A DNA stretch of 64,000 bases from Streptomyces sindenensis (GTDB taxonomy: Bacteria; Actinomycetota; Actinomycetes; Streptomycetales; Streptomycetaceae), in contig NZ_BMSG01000031.1 of assembly GCF_014649035.1 (NCBI RefSeq), positions 25,760 through 89,759 on the forward strand. Reading direction: 5' to 3'. Under the pieces are notes generated by a model. That model made no database searches. It had not been told where the DNA came from and was given only the letters and a program-made list of their open reading frames with translations. Both the position numbers and the translations under genes were made by a program. Of this stretch, positions 34,542-42,553 are shown piece by piece. Each line of letters starts with the position of its first letter. Position 1 is the first letter of the stretch.

Positions 34542-36674
34542 ATGACCGACGACGAACGGCGGCAGGACGCCGAAGCCTCTCCGCTCCGCCGGATCGACCG
34601 GAAGACCAACGGTGAGATCCGGCCGACGGAACGCCTCGCCATGAACCGGACCGGCAGCTTCGACTGGGACCTGGACACCCGGACCCTGGACATCGACGAG
34701 GCCGGGCTCATGGTGTTCGGGGTGGATCCGGGGACGTTCGACGCACGTCCGGGCGCCCTGCTGGAGCGCCTGGAACCGGCGGAACGGGCCCGGCTCGACG
34801 TCACGATCGACGAGGCCATCACCGGCGGCGGCAATTCCTTCAGCGTCCACTTCCGCGTGCCCCTGGACGACGGGACCACGCAGTGGACCCATGTCCAGGC
34901 CCGGATTCTGCGTTCGCAGGACGGAATGGCCCACCGGATCGTGGGGGTCGTCCGGGACGCGACGGCGGAAGTCACCCATTCGGCCTTCGTGCTCGATCTG
35001 GAAAAACGGCGGCAGCGCCAGACCAATATCGTTGAACGAACAACGAGCGCCATGTCCCGGGCGGTGACCGTGGACGATGTGACGGCCGCCCTCACCGGGC
35101 CCGGCGGACTGGCTCGCCTCGGGGCGGACGGCCTCGCCCTGGGACTCGTGGAGAATTCCGCGCTGAACATCGTCGCGCTGAGCGGGGAGTCGCTCGAAGT
35201 GCTCGACGGGCTCGGCTCCGGCGACCTCGACCGCAATCTTCCCCTCGCGGACACCATCCGCAGCGGACGCCCCCGGTTCATCACCTCGCTCGCCGCGCTG
35301 GCCCGCCGGTATCCGGAACTGGAGCCGCACCTCGGCAGGCTCGGTTTCCGGGCCGCGGCCTACCTCCCGCTGGTGGCCCAGGCGCGGTCGCTCGGCGGTC
35401 TGGCCCTCTTCTACCGCGAGCGCACGGTCTTCAACGCGGACGAGCGCATCCTGTGCCTGGGGCTCGCCGCGATCGTGGCCCAGTCGCTGCAACGGGCGAT
35501 GCTCTTCGACGAGGAGCGGGAGTTCGCCACCCAGCTCCAGTCCGCGATGCTCCCGCCCCGGATACAGGACGTCGAGGGCGGCGAGATCGCGGTCCGCTAC
35601 CACGCCGCGTGGAGCGGCCGTCAGGTCGGCGGCGACTGGTACGACGTGATCACGCTGCCCAAGAACCGCTACGGCCTGGTCGTGGGGGACGTCCAGGGTC
35701 ACGACACCCACGCGGCCGCCATCATGGGCCAGTTGCGCATCGCCCTGCGCGCTTACGCCTCCGAGGGGCATCCTCCGGCCACCGTGCTGGCACGGGCCTC
35801 CCGCTTTCTCTCCGAACTGGACACCGACCGCTTCGCCACCTGTACGTACGCCCAGGTCGACCTGGCGTCCGGGACGGTGAAGGTCGTGCGGGCCGGGCAC
35901 CTCGGCCCGTTGATCCGCCACGCCGACGGGCGGGTCGGCAGTCCCCAGGTGCGCGGCGGGCTGCCGCTGGGCACCTCGACGGACCTCCTGGACGAGGAGT
36001 ATCCGGAGACCCGGCTCGATCTGGTGCCCGGTGAGACCTTCGTGCTGTACACGGACGGGCTGGTGGAGGAGCCAGGCGCCGATCTCGACGCGGGAATCGA
36101 CGCGCTCCGCAACGAGGTGAGCGCCGGACCCGCGGGGGCCGAGGCGCTGGCCGACCACCTGTCGGAACGACTGTGGGAACGGTGGGGGTCGGGGGACGAC
36201 GTGGCACTCCTGGTGCTGCGCCGCAGCCCGGACGTGGGGTCGTCGCACGCGCCACGCCTCCACCAGTACATCCACCAGGCGGACCCGGAAGGGCTCTCGG
36301 ACGCCCGCGCGATCGTCCGTCAGGCCCTCGCCGACTGGGACATGGCCGAGTTCGCCGACGATGCGGAGCTGGTCACGGGCGAGTTGCTGGTGAACGTGCT
36401 CCTGCACACGGAGGGCGGGGCCGTTCTGACCCTGGAAGTGCTGCCCGAACCGGTGCGGCGGATCCGGCTGTCCGTCCAGGACCGGTCCAGCGCCTGGCCC
36501 CGTCGGCGTACCCCGGGCGAGACCTCCACCTCTGGCCGGGGGCTGCTCCTGCTCGACGCGGTGGCCACGCGCTGGGGGATAGAGCCCCGCGGCGAGGGCA
36601 AGGCCGTCTGGTGCGAGATCGGCCCCCCTCCCCCGTCGGCCACCAGGCCGCCGCCGGCGCTCGCCGAGGAGTGA
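34542..36674 (+). CDS. PAS-GAF-SpoIIE-HATPase multidomain regulator
   Basis: 710 residues from ATG 34542 with CCGGAG upstream. PAS about 30-145 (FDWDLDTRTLDIDEAGLMVF), GAF about 160-320, SpoIIE phosphatase about 335-555 with GGDWYDVITL (about 362), VVGDVQGHDTHAA (about 381) and DDVALLVL (about 551). A C-terminal RsbW-like HATPase spans about 575-700, with ELLVNVLLHTEGGA (N box) and GRGLLLLDAVATRWG (G box). Combining phosphatase and anti-sigma kinase in one chain suggests a self-contained partner-switching module. The cognate anti-anti-sigma factor is not in the window. Confidence 0.92.
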   Translation: MTDDERRQDAEASPLRRIDRKTNGEIRPTERLAMNRTGSFDWDLDTRTLDIDEAGLMVFGVDPGTFDARPGALLERLEPAERARLDVTIDEAITGGGNSFSVHFRVPLDDGTTQWTHVQARILRSQDGMAHRIVGVVRDATAEVTHSAFVLDLEKRRQRQTNIVERTTSAMSRAVTVDDVTAALTGPGGLARLGADGLALGLVENSALNIVALSGESLEVLDGLGSGDLDRNLPLADTIRSGRPRFITSLAALARRYPELEPHLGRLGFRAAAYLPLVAQARSLGGLALFYRERTVFNADERILCLGLAAIVAQSLQRAMLFDEEREFATQLQSAMLPPRIQDVEGGEIAVRYHAAWSGRQVGGDWYDVITLPKNRYGLVVGDVQGHDTHAAAIMGQLRIALRAYASEGHPPATVLARASRFLSELDTDRFATCTYAQVDLASGTVKVVRAGHLGPLIRHADGRVGSPQVRGGLPLGTSTDLLDEEYPETRLDLVPGETFVLYTDGLVEEPGADLDAGIDALRNEVSAGPAGAEALADHLSERLWERWGSGDDVALLVLRRSPDVGSSHAPRLHQYIHQADPEGLSDARAIVRQALADWDMAEFADDAELVTGELLVNVLLHTEGGAVLTLEVLPEPVRRIRLSVQDRSSAWPRRRTPGETSTSGRGLLLLDAVATRWGIEPRGEGKAVWCEIGPPPPSATRPPPALAEE

Positions 36675-36721
36675 GCCGGCGGGAAGAGGGGCGGCATGCG
36701 GAGAGAGGCGGGTGCGCGGAA

Positions 36722-36759
36722 GGGGTGCCCCGCACCACCGCAGTAGTGCGGGACACCCC
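36722..36759. terminator. Bidirectional hairpin between regulator and surface-protein genes
   Basis: GGGGTG-C-CCCGCAC pairs with GTGCGGG-A-CACCCC with one mismatch, around a 10-base loop, 48 bases after the regulator stop and between two convergent genes. Confidence 0.65.
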
Positions 36760-36802
36760 CGACCACGGCTCGTACGGCCTCAACAGCGGCTCACGCCGGG
36801 CA

Positions 36803-37423
36803 TCAGCCCTGGGTGGTACGCCGCTTGCGGACGGCCCACAGGATGCCGCCACCGGCCAGCAGCACGGCGACAGCGGCGCCGCCGATGACCGGCGTCGCCG
36901 ACGACGAACCGGTCTCGGCCAGATCCGGCGAGCTCGGGCTCGGGGCGGGCACGGCGGGCGCGGACTCCGAGGGCTCGTCGCTCGGCGTGGCGCTCGGCTC
37001 GGGCGTCCCGGTCGACGGCGTCTCCGACGGGACGGGCTCGGTCGGCGTCGGGCTGGGCTCGCCCTCGCACACCTCCGCCGTCTTCGTCTGGTCGATGGAG
37101 TGCTTGCCGTCGCCGTCGGCGTCCTTGACGACCAGTCGGACGGTCACCGGCTTGTCGTGCTCGGGAAGCGCCAGCTTCTTGTGGAACTCACGGCCGAACG
37201 TCTCGGTGGGCAGCAGGTCCTTGCCGTCCACCGATACGGTCACCGTGTTGGGAACGTCGCTCGTGTAGTTGGTGAGGTCGACGGTCACCTCGGAGCAGGT
37301 CACGGCCCAGGTGGGGGTGTGAGCGACGGCCGGACCGGCGGAGATGACGCCTCCGGTCAGACCGACGACCGCAGCGGCCACGAGAGCTCCCGCGCCACGC
37401 CACGATCTCCTGGGTATGGTCAT
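36803..37423 (-). CDS. LAETG-motif sortase-anchored surface protein
   Basis: 206 residues from ATG 37423 with GGAGGAAG upstream. A signal peptide (MTIPRRSWRGAGALVAAAVV) is cut near GPAVAHT. The mature part is a small beta domain (SEVTVDLTNYTSDVPNTVTV) followed by a Ser/Pro/Thr/Glu-rich stalk. The sorting signal LAETG (about 168-172) precedes a hydrophobic helix and RKRR. It should be attached to the cell wall by a class E sortase, not encoded here. Role possibly in hyphal surface properties; unknown. Confidence 0.88.
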   Translation of the reverse strand: MTIPRRSWRGAGALVAAAVVGLTGGVISAGPAVAHTPTWAVTCSEVTVDLTNYTSDVPNTVTVSVDGKDLLPTETFGREFHKKLALPEHDKPVTVRLVVKDADGDGKHSIDQTKTAEVCEGEPSPTPTEPVPSETPSTGTPEPSATPSDEPSESAPAVPAPSPSSPDLAETGSSSATPVIGGAAVAVLLAGGGILWAVRKRRTTQG

Positions 37424-37570
37424 GGATTCTTCCTCCAGATACTTCTCATCGCCCGAATGGCGGTGGGGCGCACAGTACTGCCATCGCCAGTGATCGACGC
37501 AGCCGCCCTGCGCGTAACCCGCCGCATGAACTCCGGGCATATCCGCGCTACTTCCGGCAAGGCGGGCAGA

Positions 37571-37595
37571 CCTCTGGCAGGCTGTCCTCCAGAGG
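37571..37595. repeat. Short hairpin upstream of phosphatase gene
   Basis: CCTCTGG and CCAGAGG pair over an 11-base loop in the 235-base divergent interval between the surface-protein and histidine-phosphatase genes. Operator or leader function is possible but not indicated by anything else. Confidence 0.3.
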
Positions 37596-37658
37596 TGGCC
37601 GAATGAGAGGGTGGAATGTGCATCTATTTTCCGCCACCCGCGAGCCTGAGCCTGGAGC

Positions 37659-38372
37659 ATGACCCGTTCTATGCGATTGCTGCTGATCCGTCACGGCCAG
37701 ACACCGTCCAACCTCGGCCATTTCCTGGACACCGCGCGGCCCGGCCCCGGGCTCACCGACCTCGGGCTGCGACAGGCGGCCGCCCTGCCCGGGGCGCTCG
37801 CCGGGGAGGACATCGCGGCGTTGTACGCCTCCACGCTGACGCGTACGCAACTCACGGCCGCGCCCCTGGCCACGGAACGGTCCATCGAGGTTCGGATCCG
37901 TGACGGAATCCGGGAACTGTCGGCGGGTGACCTGGAGATGCGGGCCGACGAGGAAGCGATCCGGCAGTACCTGGAGACCGTCTTCGCCTGGCCCGCCGGG
38001 GACCTCGCCCGCCGACTGCCCGGGGGCGAGGACGGGACTCAGGCGCTGGCCCGCTTCGACGCGGTGGTGGCCGAAGCGGCGGAGGCCGAGCAGCACGGGA
38101 CGGTGGCGCTCGTCAGTCATGGTGCCGCCATCCGTGTGTGGGCAGCCGCCCGCGCGCGGAACGTCACGGTCGACTACGCCACCCGGCACGGCCTGAACAA
38201 CACGGGTGTGGTGGTGGTCGAGGGATCGCCGGACTCGGGGTGGACGGCCCTCTCCTGGGCCGGAACGGTCGTCCCGGGGGTCACCGCGAGCGACGTGGCG
38301 GACGGCGGCCCCGCGGGTCGCACATTGCCGGGCCCGGAGCCGGGACCGGCAACGGGTCGCCCCAGCACCTGA
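37659..38372 (+). CDS. Histidine phosphatase superfamily protein
   Basis: 237 residues; ATG 37671 is an alternative start four codons later. The phosphate pocket RHG occurs in LLLIRHGQTPSNLG near residue 11, with the second His in VALVSHGAAIRVWAA near residue 152, and IRELSAGDLEMRADEE between. The C-terminal tail is Gly/Pro-rich and disordered. It may act on sugar phosphates or other small phosphoesters. It converges on the acetyltransferase gene with only 3 bases between stops. Confidence 0.87.
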   Translation: MTRSMRLLLIRHGQTPSNLGHFLDTARPGPGLTDLGLRQAAALPGALAGEDIAALYASTLTRTQLTAAPLATERSIEVRIRDGIRELSAGDLEMRADEEAIRQYLETVFAWPAGDLARRLPGGEDGTQALARFDAVVAEAAEAEQHGTVALVSHGAAIRVWAAARARNVTVDYATRHGLNNTGVVVVEGSPDSGWTALSWAGTVVPGVTASDVADGGPAGRTLPGPEPGPATGRPST

Positions 38373-38375
38373 TCG

Positions 38376-38864
38376 TCACAGGGTCTTGTGCATGATGTGC
38401 ATCCCTACATAGCCCTCGGTCGGGTGGTTGAAGCCCTCGGGAAGAGTGCCGATCACCTCGAAGCCGATCGATTCATAGAGCTTGACGGCGTGCGTGTTCG
38501 TTTCGACCACCGCGTTGAACTGCATGGCTCGATACCCTTCAGCACGAGCCCAGTCGACCGAGTACTGACAGAGTGCGCGCCCCACGCCCCGGCCCGAGTG
38601 AGCTGGGTCGACCATGTAGGTGGCGCTGGCGATGTGGGACCCGTTGCCCATGTGGTTGCGGTTCATCTTCGCCGTGCCCAGCACCGTCCCGGCGTCGTCG
38701 ACGGCGACGACCACCCGGCTCGGCGCCGAAACGAACCACCATCCCTCCGCGTCCTCCTTACCGAGGTCGAGCGGATAGGTGAGCGTCTCGCCCGCGGAGA
38801 CGATCGTGTGGAAGAACGGCCAGATGGCGGGCCAGTCCTCGGAGGTTGCTTCCCTGATCAACAT
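38376..38864 (-). CDS. GNAT-family N-acetyltransferase (phosphinothricin-acetyltransferase-like)
   Basis: 162 residues from ATG 38864; ATG 38882 is possible. MLIREATSEDWPAIWPFFHT at the start, NRNHMGNGSHIASATYMVDP and AHSGRGVGRALCQYSVDWAR (acetyl-CoA loop) mark the GNAT fold, and TNTHAVKLYESIGFEVIGTL is the usual C-terminal signature. Substrate unknown; amino-acid or toxin acetylation is typical. Confidence 0.88.
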   Translation of the reverse strand: MLIREATSEDWPAIWPFFHTIVSAGETLTYPLDLGKEDAEGWWFVSAPSRVVVAVDDAGTVLGTAKMNRNHMGNGSHIASATYMVDPAHSGRGVGRALCQYSVDWARAEGYRAMQFNAVVETNTHAVKLYESIGFEVIGTLPEGFNHPTEGYVGMHIMHKTL

Positions 38865-38903
38865 GCGGACAGGATGGCCCATCCGAGCGATCTTCGCGAA
38901 GCC

Positions 38904-39974
38904 TTATCCGGCACCCCGGCCCCGCCACCCCAGCCTGGCCAGCAGCCCCCTCCCCGTCGTCCGGCCCATCGCAGCGGGACGTGGCGCCCCGCTCCGGGCG
39001 GGCGGTGTCGGTGTCGGTGTCGCCAACTCGGCGGCAGGCGCCTGATGCACGGGCCGAGGCCGGGCTCCGGTCCGGGCGGTCCGCGCAGGCCGGGCGTGAG
39101 GTGCCGTCAGGGCTTCTCCGTCGTCGCCGGGGCGCGGGGCCGGCCGGTCCTCGCGGGCCGCGTCCAGCTCCAGCGTCAGGTTGACCCGCCGCCAGAGAAT
39201 CTCGTCCGGGTCATCGGCGAGCATCAGCTCCGCCATGGCTTCCCTGGCCGCCATGGACCCCGGACGCCCGAAGACCGGCTCCGGCCGGACCCGTACGAGA
39301 TAGGCGCGTTCGTAGGGGTCGTCCATCACTTCCGCCAGTTGCACCGGGTCCAGCGCCGACGCCTGAACCGCTGTTCGCGCCCAGGGGTCCGTCGTGCGGT
39401 CCAGGAGCCGGTCGATGCGCTGCGAACGCCAGTTGCGCGCCCGCCGATCGACGCCCGACTCCAGCATTGTGCGCATCCCCGGAGGTGTCCGTCCGGCGAG
39501 CAGCTCGGGCTCCCGCGCCGCGAACGCGGCCAGCTCGTCCGCGAGATAGAGCCAGACCACCGCGCGATACCGGTTCAGATAGAACGTGACCGGTGAGACA
39601 CAGCCCGCCCGAACCAGCCGGGTGAACCGTGCCGGAGCGATGTCCAGCAGGGCCGCCCCCTGCGCCGTACCGACAGTGCGGACCCGCTCGACCAGCGCAT
39701 CGGGGAAGCCCGGCTGCTCCCGCAGGCGGGCGATCTCTGCCTCATGCACCCGTGGTCGCCCGCCGCCCGGTGCTCCGACGACGGCGATCAGCCCCAGGTG
39801 CACCGCCAACTCGAACTCCGCACGGCGGATCCCCAGTTCCTGGGATGCTCGCCCGGCCGCGATCGTCGCCGCCTGGTCGGCGGACGAAGCAGCGTGCCCG
39901 CCCTCCCCCGGCGTCTCCACACCCGCGTTCCCCTGGGCCGCGATGTGCGCTCGGAGCACTTCCCTGACTGCCAT
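38904..39974 (-). CDS. DUF6397-type hypothetical protein
   Basis: 356 residues from ATG 39974 with GGGGGAG upstream. An N-terminal MAVREVLRAHIAAQ and ELGIRRAEFELAVHLGLIAV suggest an HTH-like segment; AELAAFAAREPELLAGRTPP and RLLDRTTDPWARTAVQASAL follow. The last 60 residues are Pro/Arg/Thr-rich and probably disordered. In Streptomyces this family is conserved but uncharacterised. Confidence 0.75.
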   Translation of the reverse strand: MAVREVLRAHIAAQGNAGVETPGEGGHAASSADQAATIAAGRASQELGIRRAEFELAVHLGLIAVVGAPGGGRPRVHEAEIARLREQPGFPDALVERVRTVGTAQGAALLDIAPARFTRLVRAGCVSPVTFYLNRYRAVVWLYLADELAAFAAREPELLAGRTPPGMRTMLESGVDRRARNWRSQRIDRLLDRTTDPWARTAVQASALDPVQLAEVMDDPYERAYLVRVRPEPVFGRPGSMAAREAMAELMLADDPDEILWRRVNLTLELDAAREDRPAPRPGDDGEALTAPHARPARTARTGARPRPVHQAPAAELATPTPTPPARSGAPRPAAMGRTTGRGLLARLGWRGRGAG

Positions 39975-40083
39975 GACTGTTCTCCCCCGTCGGCTCGAAT
40001 ACTCTCCGTAATCACGGTAGCCCGAGGGAGTCACCGTCCGTCAGCCCTGTGGATAACTCTTCAGCGGCGACGAGAACGGCAGG

Positions 40084-40497
40084 TCAGAAGGGTTCGATGC
40101 CGTCCGGTCCGCCCTGCCGGACGGAGACTCCGAGGTGTTCACCGACCCGGTTGACGAGCAGGGTCATCTCGTAGGCGACCTGCCCGACATCGGCTTCGGC
40201 CGCGGTCAGGACGCACAGACAGCTGCCGTCGCCCGCGGCCGTCACGAAGAGCAGCGCCTCGTCGAACTCGACCATCGTCTGGCGGGCCCGGCCCGCCCGG
40301 AAGTGGCGCCCCGACCCGCGCGCCAGACTCTGCAGGCCGGACGAGACGGCCGCCAGATGCTCCGCGTCCTCTCGTGCGAGACCGCTGCTGGCCCCGGTGA
40401 CCAGTCCGTCGTTCGAGAGCACCAACGCGTGCCGTATGTGTTGCACCCTGCTGGTGAGATCGTCAAGGAGCCAGTCAAGTCCCCGGTCAAGCGGCAT
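40084..40497 (-). CDS. Roadblock/LC7-domain protein (CvnB-like)
   Basis: 137 residues. LDRGLDWLLDDLTSRVQHIR, HALVLSNDGLVTGASSGLAR and DAEHLAAVSSGLQSLARGSG fit the roadblock fold of conservon CvnB proteins, which work with a GTPase CvnD. The related GTPase gene is 0.6 kb away at 41.1 kb on the same strand, but an F420-PPOX gene on the opposite strand lies between, and CvnA and CvnC are missing. Likely a regulator of GTPase activity. Confidence 0.88.
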   Translation of the reverse strand: MPLDRGLDWLLDDLTSRVQHIRHALVLSNDGLVTGASSGLAREDAEHLAAVSSGLQSLARGSGRHFRAGRARQTMVEFDEALLFVTAAGDGSCLCVLTAAEADVGQVAYEMTLLVNRVGEHLGVSVRQGGPDGIEPF

Positions 40498-40638
40498 GTG
40501 CTCGTCCTCCCCGTACCTTCGTTCCCCGTTTCCCCGCTACGCGCGCAAGCCTCGCGCACCGCTCCCGTGGGGGCAAGCGCCTCTCACCGCCCGGGGTGCC
40601 GCTTCGCGCCATGCCGGGTTCGGCCTCAGGATGGGCCC

Positions 40639-41067
40639 ATGGCACACCACATGACCGATGAAGAATGGCGGGCCTTCCTCTCGGAGGGAACCCGCACGGC
40701 GAAGGTTTCGACGGTTCGGGCCGACGGCCGCCCGCACATCGCACCCGTCTGGTTCCTTCTCGACGGCGACTCAGTGGTCTTCAACACCGGCAAGGAGAGT
40801 GTGAAGGGGCGCAACCTCGCACGGGACGGGCAGGTCGCCCTGTGCGTCGACGACGACCGGCCCCCTTACGCGTTCGCGGTGGTGCAGGGGCAGGCCGAGC
40901 TGAGCGAGGACCCCGAGGAACTCCTGCGATGGGCGACGCGGATCGCCGGCCGCTACGTGGGGGCCGACGCCGCCGAGGAGTTCGGCCGGCGCAACGGGGT
41001 GCCCGGCGAACTGGTCGTACGGGTACGGATCGACAAGGTGGTCGCGATGGCCGACATGGCCGACTGA
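40639..41067 (+). CDS. PPOX-class F420-dependent oxidoreductase
   Basis: 142 residues from ATG 40639. A split-barrel flavin/F420 fold: AKVSTVRADGRPHIAPVWFL then VFNTGKESVKGRNLARDGQV and the Asp/Arg-rich VALCVDDDRPPYAFAVVQG. The family (TIGR03618-like) uses F420 or FMN to reduce small molecules. It interrupts the conservon neighbourhood on the opposite strand. Confidence 0.85.
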   Translation: MAHHMTDEEWRAFLSEGTRTAKVSTVRADGRPHIAPVWFLLDGDSVVFNTGKESVKGRNLARDGQVALCVDDDRPPYAFAVVQGQAELSEDPEELLRWATRIAGRYVGADAAEEFGRRNGVPGELVVRVRIDKVVAMADMAD

Positions 41068-41091
41068 CGGAGGGTGCCGGGCGCCGGGCCG

Positions 41092-41769
41092 TCAGCCGAC
41101 GGCGGCGAGGAGCCGTGCGGTGTGCATGCGCCCGGCATACTCGACCGTACGGATCAGGACTTCTTTTCCCGAGGCCCGGTCGCGGGCGTCGCACAGCACG
41201 ACCGGCGTGCCCCCGTCGAGGTCGAGCGCCTGCGCGACATCGTGCTCCGTGTGGTCGGGAGCGTCGGGGAAGCGGTTGACGGCGACGACGAACGGAATCC
41301 GTCGGCGCTCGAAGTGATCGACGGCGGCGAAACAGTCCTCCAGCCGCCGGGTGTCGGCGAGCACGACGGCGGCGAGGGCACCTTCGCTCAGCTCTTCCCA
41401 GAGGAACCGGAAGCGCTCCTGGCCCGGCGTGCCGAACAGATGGAGCGAGAGGCCGGAGTGAACGGTGATACGGCCGAAATCCATCGCCACGGTCGTGGTG
41501 GTCTTCCGCTCCGCACCGCCGGTGTCGCTCCGCTCCGGTCCGGCCTCGCTCTCGCTCAGTGTCTCCTCCGAGTGCAGCGGGCGGATCTCGCTGACCGAGC
41601 CGATCAGGGTCGACTTCCCGGCACCGACGCCGCCGCCCACGACGATCTTCAGAGTGAGCTCGATGTCTTCTCCGATCATGGTCCGGCCCACGTTCGCGGA
41701 GGTTCGGTGGGCGGCACGGGAATGCTCGTCGTCGTGGACGGAGTCGCCGTAGACGGACTCGGAGGGCAT
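41092..41769 (-). CDS. GTP-binding protein (CvnD-like)
   Basis: 225 residues. Walker A reads GGGVGAGKST after the strand LTLKIVV; FGTPGQERFRFLWEEL is the switch II region, and VVAVNRFPDAPDHTE is close to the NKxD-type base-recognition motif, with Asn-Arg-Phe in place of Asn-Lys. Such GTPases belong to conservons that link G-protein-like switching to morphogenesis and antibiotic production. The roadblock partner is at 40.1 kb. Confidence 0.88.
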   Translation of the reverse strand: MPSESVYGDSVHDDEHSRAAHRTSANVGRTMIGEDIELTLKIVVGGGVGAGKSTLIGSVSEIRPLHSEETLSESEAGPERSDTGGAERKTTTTVAMDFGRITVHSGLSLHLFGTPGQERFRFLWEELSEGALAAVVLADTRRLEDCFAAVDHFERRRIPFVVAVNRFPDAPDHTEHDVAQALDLDGGTPVVLCDARDRASGKEVLIRTVEYAGRMHTARLLAAVG

Positions 41770-42187
41770 ACGTCCCTTCTCTCGCCAGGCCCCTCTTGCC
41801 GGGGCTCTTACCGCGGCTCTTGCCGGGGCTGTCTCAGGGCTCTGCCTTCAGAGCTCTTCTCTCGAATCTCCTGGAGGTTCGTGGCCGGCTTCGCCGTCAC
41901 TTCGGGCTCCAGGGACCGGTCGGGCGGACAGCATGGCAACCGTTCGGCTTCGTTCGAGCGGGTTGATCGTTCTTGACCGATGAGACTTCGTATCCGTCGC
42001 CCCTTGCCGCATCCTGCCCCCCATTGCGTCTCTCTTGGGCGGCGGGGAGAGGGCGGGAGGAGGGCGGGACGTTCCGGACGGGCCCCGGCCACTTCCGCCA
42101 CGGCCCCTACACTGTTCTTTTCGGCCGTCCGGAACGGGCAGCGGTGCCGGGTCCGTGCCGGCGGCCCGGGGACGAGGGGATGCGAGC
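41770..42187. other. Intergenic region between CvnD-like and ArsR genes
   Basis: 418 bases between divergent units. On the minus strand near 41790-41835 there are short GGCTCTTGCCG direct repeats. On the plus strand TACACT near 42110 could be a -10 box for the ArsR gene. No gene with convincing coding character was found. Confidence 0.4.
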
Positions 42188-42553
42188 GTGTCGACAGGTT
42201 CCGGCGGCGGTCTCCAGGATCCGCCCGCGGAGGTGCTGGCGGAGGCCGCCGCGGCGTTCGGGCTCCTGGCGACACCCGCACGGCTGCACATCGTGTGGGC
42301 GCTGGCCCAGGGCGAGAGCGATGTGACGGGGCTCGCCGAACGGGTGGGCGGTACACTCCCCTCCGTCAGCCAGCACCTGACGAAGCTGAAGCTGGCCGGG
42401 CTCGTCCGGTCACGCCGTGAGGGCCGGCGGCAGGTCTATCTGGTCGACGATCCCGATGTGGTGACGGTCGTCCGGCTGATGGTCGGCCAATTGGCCGCAC
42501 GCGCGGGGCACCCCTCCCCCGCGCCCGTCCGCCTGCGTGAACTCGGTGCCTGA
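42188..42553 (+). CDS. ArsR/SmtB-type HTH regulator
   Basis: 121 residues from GTG 42188 with GAGGGG upstream. The winged helix reads AAFGLLATPARLHIVWALAQ, VTGLAERVGGTLPSVSQHLT, KLKLAGLVRSRREGRRQVYL. No typical alpha3 metal box (ELCVCDL) is present, so the metal-sensing site, if any, lies elsewhere. It overlaps the P-type ATPase gene and presumably represses it until metal or starvation is sensed. Confidence 0.88.
   Translation: MSTGSGGGLQDPPAEVLAEAAAAFGLLATPARLHIVWALAQGESDVTGLAERVGGTLPSVSQHLTKLKLAGLVRSRREGRRQVYLVDDPDVVTVVRLMVGQLAARAGHPSPAPVRLRELGA

Noticed and set aside
34082..35284. Minus-strand frame opposite the PAS/GAF/SpoIIE gene
   Set aside because: Shadow frame; Ser/Arg-rich without domain content.
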